DNA of 18,615 nucleotides from JASHVB01 sp049522565 (GTDB lineage: Bacteria > Pseudomonadota > Alphaproteobacteria > Acetobacterales > Acetobacteraceae). The notes under the pieces were generated by a model, which made no database searches, was not told the origin of the DNA, and saw only the letters and a list, made by a program, of their open reading frames with translations. The position numbers were made by a program, and so were the translations under genes. Shown here piece by piece: positions 14,296-18,615 of this stretch. The stretch is taken from assembly GCA_049522565.1 (NCBI GenBank), contig JBEKNT010000095.1:1-18615 (forward strand), read 5' to 3'. The stretch's first letter is position 1. The number at the start of each line of letters is the position of its first letter.

Positions 14296-14337
14296 ACTCC
14301 CCCTCCCCTTGAGGGAGGGGGTGGGGGGAGGGGGAGT
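14296..14337. repeat. C-rich/G-rich palindromic element, copy 1
   Basis: ACTCCCCCTCCCC (14296-14308) is the exact reverse complement of 14325-14337. A tighter inner hairpin pairs CCCCCTCCC (14299-14307) with GGGAGGGGG (14313-14321) over a 5-base loop. The 19-base stretch CTCCCCCTCCCCTTGAGGG recurs at 18564-18582. It fills most of the ttuD-pyk spacer and overlaps the alternative upstream pyk start region. Confidence 0.7.
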
Positions 14338-14347
14338 TTTCCTCCTC

Positions 14348-15622
14348 TCAGGCGATCAGGATCGCACGGAAATCGTTGACGTTGGTCAGGGTGGGACCGG
14401 TGCGGATCAGGTCGCCGGCCGCGTCGAACAGGCTGTGGCTGTCATGGCCCGCCAACATGCGGCGCGGGTCCAGCCCCGTTGCCCGCACGCGCGCCAGTGT
14501 GTCGGGGCAGAGCAGGGCGCCGGCGACGTCGTCCATGCCGTCGACGCCGTCGGTGTCGCCGGCGGCTGCCCAGATCCCCGGCGCGCCATCCAGGGCCACC
14601 GCCAGGCCAAGCAGAAACTCGGTGTTGCGACCGCCGTGGCCGGCGGGACCGTGGCCCATGGTGACTGTGGTCTCGCCGCCGGACAACAGGACGGCGGGGG
14701 CGGCCAGCGGCTCGCCATGCGCGCGGACGCTGCGGGCGATGCCGGCCATCACCGTGCCCATGTCCCGCGCCTCGCCTTCCAGCGCGTCACCCAGGATGGC
14801 GGGGGTCAGGCCCAGGCCGCGCGCGGTCTGCGCTGCCTGGCGCAGCGCCATCATCGGCGCGGCGATCAGCCGGAAGTCGGCGTGCGGCAGGGAGCCGGGC
14901 TTTGGCGTCTCGTCGTCCTCCCGGGCCAGCCGCGCGGCTACCGCGGGCGAGGGTTCGATGCCGTAACGCGCCAGCAGGGCGCGGGCTTCGGCGAAGGTGG
15001 TGGGATCGGGCACGGTCGGGCCGGAGCCGATCACCGCCGGGTCGTCGCCCGGCACGTCGCTGATCGCCAGCGTCACCACATGTGCCGGGGCCGCGGCGGC
15101 GGCCAGCCGGCCACCCTTGATGGCGGAGAGGTGCTTCCGGACGCAGTTCATCTCGGCGATGTTGGCACCGCAGGCCAGCAGCGCGCGGTTGACCGCCTGC
15201 TTGTCGGCCAGCGTCAGGCCTTGCGCCGGGGCGGCCAGCAAGGCGGACGCGCCACCGGACATCAGCGCTAGCACGAGGTCGTCCGGGCCCAGGCCGCGGA
15301 CGCGTTCCAGCAGCCGGAGCGCGCCGCGCTGGCTGTTGGCGTCGGGGACGGGGTGGGAGGCCTCGATAACCTCGATCCGCCGCGTCGGCACGGCGTGGCC
15401 GTAGCGGGTGACGACGGTGCCCTCCAGGGCCACGTCCGGCCAGGCGTCTTCCAGCGCGGCGGCCATCACCGCGGCGGATTTTCCTCCCCCAACCACGATG
15501 CAGCGGCCGCGCGGCTTGGCCGGCAGGTGGGCAGCCAGTACCTTGCGTGGGGCGGCGGCGGCCACCGCGGCGTCGAACAGCGCGCGCAGGGCCTGCCGCG
15601 CTCGTGCATCGTCCCAGGTCAT
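14348..15622 (-). CDS. ttuD: Glycerate 2-kinase (TtuD/MOFRL family)
   Basis: This 424-residue enzyme should phosphorylate D-glycerate to 2-phosphoglycerate. Family features are the nucleotide-binding VVGGGKSAAVMA near residues 43-54, ASHPVPDANSQRG (about 88-100), LALMSGGASALLAAPAQGLTL (about 115-136), CVRKHLSAIKGGRLA (about 157-171) and SDVPGDDPAVIGSGPTVPDPTTF. The C-terminal MOFRL part reads LLSGGETTVTMGHGPAGHGGRNTEFLLGLA..AAAGDTDGVDGMDDVAGAL. The frame is open further upstream, but the ATG at 15622 has a GGAAGGG ribosome-binding site and matches the family start. It is the first gene of the minus-strand run and diverges from the DUF1244 gene. Together with pyk (and enolase elsewhere) it would feed glycerate, for example from tartrate, glyoxylate or serine breakdown, into pyruvate. 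Confidence 0.93.
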   Translation of the reverse strand: MTWDDARARQALRALFDAAVAAAAPRKVLAAHLPAKPRGRCIVVGGGKSAAVMAAALEDAWPDVALEGTVVTRYGHAVPTRRIEVIEASHPVPDANSQRGALRLLERVRGLGPDDLVLALMSGGASALLAAPAQGLTLADKQAVNRALLACGANIAEMNCVRKHLSAIKGGRLAAAAAPAHVVTLAISDVPGDDPAVIGSGPTVPDPTTFAEARALLARYGIEPSPAVAARLAREDDETPKPGSLPHADFRLIAAPMMALRQAAQTARGLGLTPAILGDALEGEARDMGTVMAGIARSVRAHGEPLAAPAVLLSGGETTVTMGHGPAGHGGRNTEFLLGLAVALDGAPGIWAAAGDTDGVDGMDDVAGALLCPDTLARVRATGLDPRRMLAGHDSHSLFDAAGDLIRTGPTLTNVNDFRAILIA

Positions 15623-15777
15623 GGGTTCCGATCCCTTCCGGCCTTCTGCGCGGCGTAGTATGGCGATCCGGCGCCATCCGCGCCATGTTGTGCGCGGGAC
15701 CCTGCCCCTCGGTGGCCCATTGCCACCGGACTCGATCCGGCGGCTGAGCCGGGGGATGGCTACAACAGGAGATTGGC
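15623..15777. promoter_or_regulatory. Divergent promoter region of ttuD and the DUF1244 gene
   Basis: This 155-base spacer must hold the promoters of both genes. I see two small dyads, TGGCG/CGCCA at 15661-15676 and GGTGGC/GCCACC at 15711-15727, but no convincing -35/-10 pair. The dyads are short enough to occur by chance at this GC content. Confidence 0.4.
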
Positions 15778-16089
15778 ATGACCGCACCGCAGTTCGACGA
15801 CCAGACCCGCACCGAACTGGAAGCCGCCGCGTTCCGCCGGCTGGTAGAGCATTTGCGCGAGCGGACCGACGTGCAGAACATCGACCTGATGAACCTGGCC
15901 GGGTTCTGTCGGAATTGTCTCAGCCGCTGGTATCGCGAGGCGGCTGACGCCAAGGGGATCGGCCTGGCCGACCCGGACGCGCGCGAGATCGTCTATGGCA
16001 TGCCCTACAAGGAGTGGCAGGCGAAATACCAGAAGGAAGCCAGCGGGGAGCAGAAAGCGGCGTTCGCCAAGGCGAACCCGGGGCACTGA
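15778..16089 (+). CDS. DUF1244 family protein
   Basis: This is a 103-residue conserved alphaproteobacterial/proteobacterial protein of unknown function. It is nearly all helical, with the family core DVQNIDLMNLAGFCRNCLSRWYREAA (residues 31-56) including the paired cysteines of FCRNCL, followed by VYGMPYKEWQAKYQKEAS. There is no signal peptide or membrane segment. The ATG follows a clear AGGAGA ribosome-binding site. It is divergent from ttuD across a 155-base spacer. Downstream, a perfect 9-bp hairpin and an array of three hairpins separate it from gapR. The family is known for small single-domain proteins of this length, so the gene is complete. Confidence 0.9.
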   Translation: MTAPQFDDQTRTELEAAAFRRLVEHLRERTDVQNIDLMNLAGFCRNCLSRWYREAADAKGIGLADPDAREIVYGMPYKEWQAKYQKEASGEQKAAFAKANPGH

Positions 16090-16104
16090 TGATAATGCGC
16101 CGTC

Positions 16105-16129
16105 CGTGCCGGATCGCAGGTCCGGCACG
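16105..16129 (+). terminator. Hairpin downstream of the DUF1244 gene
   Basis: CGTGCCGGA (16105-16113) and TCCGGCACG (16121-16129) form a perfect 9-bp stem with a 7-base loop, 16 bases after the stop codon. No U-tract follows, so termination would need another factor or the element is only mRNA 3'-end protection. Confidence 0.4.
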
Positions 16130-16179
16130 GCGGCGGCAGCGCAGGCCCCCTCCCGTCCAACCGCTCCAACGGAAGGGTC

Positions 16180-16252
16180 CCAAGGGCTCCGCCCTTGGCG
16201 GGGATTCAAGGGGCAGAGCCCCTTGATGGGGTTCCAGGGGCAAAGCCCCTGG
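16180..16252. repeat. Array of three hairpins, 27-nt period
   Basis: Three hairpins of the form arm-3 nt loop-arm follow each other: CCAAGGGC/GCCCTTGG (16180-16198, loop TCC), TCAAGGGGC/GCCCCTTGA (16206-16226, loop AGA) and CCAGGGGC/GCCCCTGG (16234-16252, loop AAA). Their centres are at 16189, 16216 and 16243, exactly 27 bases apart. Similar arrays are dispersed in spacers of Acetobacteraceae-type genomes as I remember them. Confidence 0.75.
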
Positions 16253-16317
16253 CCTTGCTTGACCCCATCCCAACCCCCCGCTATCCCCGCCCGCCTTCAG
16301 CAAGGGGAGCGGGAAAC

Positions 16318-16587
16318 ATGGCGGTGCGTGCGGTCGCGAAACCCGATACCGAGACCGGCGGGATTGCCGCGGACCGGCTGCGCAGCCTGGTCGAACGCAT
16401 CGAACGGCTGGAGGAGGAGCGCAAGGCGCTCGGCAGCGACATCAAGGACATCTATGCCGAGGCCAAATCCGCCGGCTTCGACGTCAAAGTGCTCCGCCAG
16501 CTCATCCGCATCCGCAAGCAGGAATCCGCAGAAGTGGAGGAGCAGGAGACCCTGCTCGACGTATACCGTCGCGCCCTGGGGATGTGA
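16318..16587 (+). CDS. gapR: Nucleoid-associated protein GapR (DUF2312)
   Basis: This 89-residue protein is GapR, an alphaproteobacterial DNA-binding protein that clamps around overtwisted DNA and helps topoisomerases during replication and transcription. The family pattern is complete: IAADRLRSLVERIERLEEERKALGSDIKDIYAEAKSAGFDVKVLRQLIRIRKQ, a long coiled-coil followed by a short basic helical section, ending LLDVYRRALGM. Length equals the family norm of about 85-90 residues. The frame is open for 123 bases upstream through the hairpin array, but the ATG at 16318 has an AGGGGAG ribosome-binding site nine bases away and gives the expected N-terminus. The GapR assignment supports an alphaproteobacterial host. 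Confidence 0.95.
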   Translation: MAVRAVAKPDTETGGIAADRLRSLVERIERLEEERKALGSDIKDIYAEAKSAGFDVKVLRQLIRIRKQESAEVEEQETLLDVYRRALGM

Positions 16588-16636
16588 CGCGCGGCGCCGG
16601 ACGCCCATATGGCTGGGGGCGATACCGGTACCCGCG

Positions 16637-16879
16637 ATGTGGCACGAACCCTACCTGGAAACCTGCTGCCGTTCAGCGCTGCACCGGCTGGTATTGAGCG
16701 GTTCGATCGGACGTCCGCCGGCATTGAAGGACGGCCCATGCCTGCAACGGCTCGCCGGCATGGGCCTTGCCCACACCCGGGCGGACGGGCGGTTCGAGGT
16801 GACCGCCGAGGGCGCCGGGCGCCACGCCAGCGCGGTGGCGCGTCGCCCGGGCGTGCCGCTCAGCTCAGCGGGGCGGTAA
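16637..16879 (+). CDS. Small possible winged-helix protein
   Basis: This 80-residue frame starts 49 bases after gapR. Its second half (ALKDGPCLQRLAGMGLAHTRADGRFEVTAEGAGRHASAV) has the helix-beta-hairpin-helix pattern of a winged-helix end, with DGRFEVTAEG as the wing, which argues for a real protein. Two adjacent Cys (10 and 11) lie in the first helix. Weak points are the absence of a clear ribosome-binding site and a frame that happens to be open far upstream. The last 20 bases overlap the 3' end of the convergent 78-residue gene. It may be co-transcribed with gapR. Function unknown. Confidence 0.5.
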   Translation: MWHEPYLETCCRSALHRLVLSGSIGRPPALKDGPCLQRLAGMGLAHTRADGRFEVTAEGAGRHASAVARRPGVPLSSAGR

Positions 16880-17096
16880 CCACCAGCCCATCTTCGAGCG
16901 GCGCCACCGCGACCACCCGGGCGCCATCGGCGGCCGAGATCATCAGCAGGTCGCCCTGCGTCAGCATGTCCGCGGCGTCGGCGAAGAAATCGCGGGCCAC
17001 AACGGATTGCAGCCGGTCACTGCCGGCCTTGTAGTGCCACAGCGTGAATCCGTTGGCATAGGCAAGCACGGACAGATTGCGAATGGCGAAGGCCAT
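16860..17096 (-). CDS. Conserved small protein, 78 residues, function unknown
   Basis: The protein begins MAFAIRNLSVLAYANGFTLW and continues with HYKAGSDRLQSVVARDFFADAADMLTQGDLLMISAADGARVVAVAPLEDG. It looks compact and beta-rich, without signal peptide or membrane segment. I recall similar short proteins in alphaproteobacteria, some in phage-related neighbourhoods, but cannot assign a function. The ATG has an AAGGA ribosome-binding site about ten bases upstream. Its leader contains a strong promoter and, between promoter and ribosome-binding site, an intrinsic terminator-like hairpin with a T-run. Expression may therefore depend on read-through of that structure. Its stop codon lies inside the end of the convergent 80-residue gene. 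Confidence 0.75.
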   Translation of the reverse strand: MAFAIRNLSVLAYANGFTLWHYKAGSDRLQSVVARDFFADAADMLTQGDLLMISAADGARVVAVAPLEDGLVVTAPLS

Positions 17097-17120
17097 GGCG
17101 GTGTTCCTTTTTTGCCAAAG

Positions 17121-17151
17121 AAAAAGCCGCTGCCCAGGGGGGGCAACGGCT
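17121..17151 (-). terminator. Rho-independent terminator or attenuator
   Basis: On the minus strand, AGCCGTTGCCC and GGGCAGCGGCT form an 11-bp stem (one G-U pair) around a 5-base loop, directly followed by TTTTTCTTT. This is the clearest intrinsic terminator in the window. It lies about 115 bases beyond the 128-residue gene and 24 bases before the start codon of the 78-residue gene. Confidence 0.75.
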
Positions 17152-17201
17152 CGGGAAGGTTTCGGGGAGACCCTGGCAACGGGCGCACCTGGCCCGTTGA
17201 T
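17121..17201 (-). ncRNA. Candidate small RNA (about 80 nt) or attenuated leader
   Basis: The sigma70-like promoter at 17208-17237 would start transcription near 17201. The terminator at 17151-17121 would end it after about 80 nt. The 5' part folds as CAACGGGC/GCCCGTTG (17177-17184 with 17192-17199; 7-nt loop). A C-rich unpaired linker (TCTCCCCGAAACCTTCCC) follows, then the terminator stem. This stem-linker-terminator layout with an exposed CCTTCCC is typical of trans-acting small RNAs that pair with ribosome-binding sites. The alternative is an attenuated 5' leader of the 78-residue gene. No expression evidence is available. Confidence 0.4.
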
Positions 17202-17207
17202 GCGAGG

Positions 17208-17237
17208 GTTCTAATGGCGGGGGCGAAGCGTTGTCAA
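17208..17237 (-). promoter_or_regulatory. Strong sigma70-like promoter
   Basis: On the minus strand a perfect TTGACA (-35, 17232-17237) is followed after 18 bases by TAGAAC (-10, 17208-17213; four of six match TATAAT). It lies just beyond the stop codon of the 128-residue gene and points toward the candidate small RNA and the 78-residue gene. Confidence 0.6.
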
Positions 17238-17265
17238 GGAAAATATTCCGGATCGGTCAAAAAAA

Positions 17266-17652
17266 TCAGGCAACGATGCCCTTGACGCGCAGCGGCCACT
17301 CCAGCCGGTCCATCGCCTCACGCCACAACCGCCAGTCGCAACGCTCGCTGGCATAGGCCGGGTTCGGCGCGCTCTGCCGCTCGCCCCAGATGCGCAGGAT
17401 GCGCGCATGGACCAGATCGATGCGCCGCCGGCGGTATAGCGTGTCCAGGCACTTGACCACGTCGTCAGGTTCGCACGGCCGTTGCACGCGGCCCTGATTG
17501 GCGGTGTAGCGCGCGCCGTCGCGCCGCGCCATCAGCGCCGCCATGGTCCAGAACCATGCCTCCTCCGCGTTGCGGAACGGCTGGGTGGTTTGCCTCGCGC
17601 GGGTGGCGGGCGGCGGGGCGGCAGGCAGCATGCAAAGCGCGGCGGCAGCCAT
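17266..17652 (-). CDS. Conserved protein of unknown function with SOS-type promoter
   Basis: This 128-residue protein has an Ala/Pro-rich N-terminus (1-25) and a compact helical body containing PFRNAEEAWFWTMAALMARRDGAR, RPCEPDDVVKCLDTLYRRRRIDLVHARILRIWGERQ and WREAMDRLEWPLRVKGIVA. It is rich in Arg and Trp, which suits a nucleic-acid-associated role, but I recognise no named domain. An upstream in-frame ATG at 17721 lies beyond the predicted promoter; 17652 has AAGGAG about 11 bases upstream and is preferred. The promoter has TTGCAA and TTTTAT elements 17 bases apart. A GAAC-N7-GAAC motif lies directly over the expected start site, so LexA repression and DNA-damage induction are likely. It is divergent from the S24 repressor gene. 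Confidence 0.8.
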   Translation of the reverse strand: MAAAALCMLPAAPPPATRARQTTQPFRNAEEAWFWTMAALMARRDGARYTANQGRVQRPCEPDDVVKCLDTLYRRRRIDLVHARILRIWGERQSAPNPAYASERCDWRLWREAMDRLEWPLRVKGIVA

Positions 17653-17687
17653 GGCAGAGGTCTCCTTCCTGGAAGCACGTATGAGAT

Positions 17688-17702
17688 GAACAGAACAAGA
17701 AC
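17688..17702 (-). promoter_or_regulatory. LexA (SOS) box, alphaproteobacterial type
   Basis: GAAC-AGAACAA-GAAC on the plus strand reads GTTC-N7-GTTC on the minus strand, the direct-repeat operator bound by alphaproteobacterial LexA. It begins immediately downstream of the -10 element and overlaps the expected transcription start of the 128-residue gene, the ideal place for repression. A third GAAC (17693-17696) lies inside the spacer. Confidence 0.7.
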
Positions 17703-17731
17703 ATAAAACCACAGGTTGCATACGATTGCAA
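17703..17731 (-). promoter_or_regulatory. Promoter of the 128-residue gene
   Basis: On the minus strand TTGCAA (17726-17731) and TTTTAT (17703-17708) are separated by 17 bases, each matching four of six sigma70 consensus positions. The segment is clearly AT-richer than its surroundings. The -35 element is part of a TTGCA-N6-TGCAA dyad at 17716-17731, a possible second operator. Confidence 0.55.
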
Positions 17732-17773
17732 GAGGCAACGCGATTTTTTCCTATTCCCTTTGGCGTGGAATCC

Positions 17774-17779
17774 TATAAG
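17774..17779 (+). promoter_or_regulatory. Possible -10 element for the S24 repressor gene
   Basis: TATAAG within CCTATAAGA matches five of six -10 positions and lies in the only AT-rich part of the spacer, pointing toward the repressor gene. No good -35 is found at 16-18 bases. If used, the leader would be about 120 bases. Confidence 0.25.
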
Positions 17780-17907
17780 ACTCTGCGTGCAGCCGATTCG
17801 GCCGCGCCGGCACCGCGCCCCTTCGCAACAGCCTCCCCGCACCACTGAGCCGGGGAAGGACAGCGGACTGCCGCGCGCCCGGCATCCGCGGATGTAGGAT
17901 GGCGACG

Positions 17908-18552
17908 ATGAAGCATGAGGATATCTGGCGGGCGATCGACACGCTCGCCGCGGAAAACGGCCTGTCGGCCTCGGGCCTGGCCAAGCGCGCCGGGCTCGAC
18001 CCGACGACCTTCAACCGGTCGAAGCGGTGCATGCCCGACGGGCGGAACCGCTGGCCCAGCACCGAGAGTGTCGCCAAGGTGCTGAACGCGACCGGTGCCA
18101 GCCTGGAAGCCTTCACCTCCCTGGTGTCCGGCGCGCGCACGCTGGCGTCCAACCTGGCGCGGCCCGCGCGCCGGGTGCCGCTGATCGGCCTCGCGCAGGC
18201 CGGCGGCGAGGGCTATTTCGACGACGGCGGTTTCCCCGTCGGTGGCGGCTGGGACGAGGTGAGCCTGCCGGAGATCGCCGATCCCAACGCCTACGCCCTG
18301 GAGATCAGCGGCGATTCGATGGAGCCGGTGTATCGCGACGGCGACATGGTCATCGTCTCGCCGTCCGCGCCGATCCGGCGCGGTGACCGTGTCGTGATCC
18401 GCACCAACAAGGGCGAGGTCATGGCCAAGCAGCTCACCCGCCGCTCGGCTCGGCGCGTTGAGCTCAAGAGCCTCAACCCGGCGCATCCGGACTATAGCTT
18501 CGACCTGACGGAAGTGGCCTGGGTGCACCGCATCATCTGGGCGAGCCAGTAA
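17908..18552 (+). CDS. LexA/CI-like S24 repressor with HTH domain
   Basis: This 214-residue protein joins an N-terminal helix-turn-helix (IWRAIDTLAAENGLSASGLAKRAGLDPTTFNRSKR, about 6-40) to a C-terminal S24 peptidase domain. The autocleavage machinery appears intact: an Ala-Gly bond in IGLAQAGGEGYF (Ala98-Gly99), the nucleophile in SGDSMEPVYRDGD (Ser137) and the general base in GEVMAKQLTRR (Lys174). Full-length protein would dimerise, bind an operator and could be inactivated by RecA-stimulated self-cleavage. It is not canonical LexA, whose N-terminus differs, but resembles the chromosomal LexA-like/CI-like regulators of alphaproteobacteria. The ATG at 17908 has AGGA eight bases upstream; an ATG at 17899 has a weaker site. 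It is divergent from a gene with a LexA box. Confidence 0.9.
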   Translation: MKHEDIWRAIDTLAAENGLSASGLAKRAGLDPTTFNRSKRCMPDGRNRWPSTESVAKVLNATGASLEAFTSLVSGARTLASNLARPARRVPLIGLAQAGGEGYFDDGGFPVGGGWDEVSLPEIADPNAYALEISGDSMEPVYRDGDMVIVSPSAPIRRGDRVVIRTNKGEVMAKQLTRRSARRVELKSLNPAHPDYSFDLTEVAWVHRIIWASQ

Positions 18553-18563
18553 CAGACGACGTT

Positions 18564-18583
18564 CTCCCCCTCCCCTTGAGGGG
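18564..18583. repeat. C-rich palindromic element, copy 2
   Basis: CTCCCCCTCCCCTTGAGGG is identical over 19 bases to 14297-14315. Here CCCCT and AGGGG can form a short hairpin 20-30 bases beyond the repressor stop codon. The long G-rich right arm of copy 1 is missing, so this copy is partial or diverged. Confidence 0.65.
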
Positions 18584-18615
18584 GCGACTATCCGGGAGTT
18601 GACAGTCACGGCTTT
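18584..18615. other. Right edge of window
   Basis: The last 32 bases contain TTGACA at 18599-18604, which could be a -35 element for a gene beyond the window. The -10 region lies outside and cannot be judged. Confidence 0.2.

Larger units (their letters stand above)
16090..16317. other. Hairpin-rich spacer between DUF1244 and gapR genes
   Basis: These 228 bases contain four perfect inverted repeats: one at 16105-16129 and three at 16180-16252. The last bases before gapR include its AGGGGAG ribosome-binding site. Frames open through the array read as repeated Gly/Gln/Ser/Pro peptides, which are shadows of the hairpins, and no gene is supported. Confidence 0.6.

Noticed and set aside
13907..15271. 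A 454-codon plus-strand frame across pyk and ttuD
   Set aside because: It runs through two genes on the other strand and has repetitive Gly/Arg/Gln composition.
16180..16252. CRISPR array
   Set aside because: The 27-nt period is made of short palindromes without identical repeats or unique spacers, and there are no cas genes.
16090..16317. Plus-strand frames with repeated GFQGQSP-type peptides upstream of gapR
   Set aside because: They are translations of the hairpin array, with no start signal.
1..18615. tRNA or rRNA genes
   Set aside because: I saw no cloverleaf with a GGTTCGA-type arm plus acceptor pairing, and no rRNA-like stretch, though short tRNAs are hard to exclude by eye.

Overview
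The window looks like chromosomal DNA from a high-GC alphaproteobacterium, most likely Acetobacteraceae or a close Rhodospirillales relative. The evidence is strong GC bias at third codon positions, two alphaproteobacterial marker genes (DUF1244 and GapR/DUF2312), a GAAC-N7-GAAC site of the alphaproteobacterial LexA type, and palindromic spacer repeats of kinds common in that class. Family assignments come from reading the proteins; no database search was run.

Bases 1-3555 (+ strand) hold the 3' part of xseA, a nitronate monooxygenase, a small predicted lipoprotein, and a proline-racemase-fold enzyme whose Cys/Thr active-site pair marks it as a probable trans-3-hydroxy-L-proline dehydratase. 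Bases 3606-8120 (- strand) form one co-directional block: LysR regulator, Asp/Glu/hydantoin racemase-like protein, two-domain carboxymuconolactone-decarboxylase-like protein, L-threonine aldolase and an alpha/beta hydrolase. This resembles a regulated small-molecule (probably amino-acid-derived) catabolic unit. A cupin gene diverges from the LysR gene, with a 7+7 bp palindrome between them.

Bases 8912-15622 (- strand) carry ttuD (glycerate 2-kinase), pyk, a 2-oxoglutarate/Fe(II) oxygenase of the isopenicillin-N-synthase type, a ThDP-dependent acetolactate-synthase-like enzyme and an orphan CoxG-type protein. Glycerate 2-kinase and pyruvate kinase together fit a glycerate-to-pyruvate route via enolase, which is not in the window. 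Almost every spacer here holds a different inverted repeat.

Bases 15778-18552 are short conserved genes: DUF1244, GapR, an 80-residue possible winged-helix protein, a 78-residue protein, a 128-residue protein of unknown function, and an S24 (LexA/CI-like) repressor. This is the most interesting part for regulation. The 128-residue gene has a sigma70-like promoter whose start-site region is covered by a perfect GAAC-N7-GAAC motif, pointing to SOS control. Between it and the 78-residue gene, a strong promoter and an intrinsic terminator about 80 nt apart suggest a small RNA or an attenuated leader. A three-hairpin array with an exact 27-nt period lies upstream of gapR.
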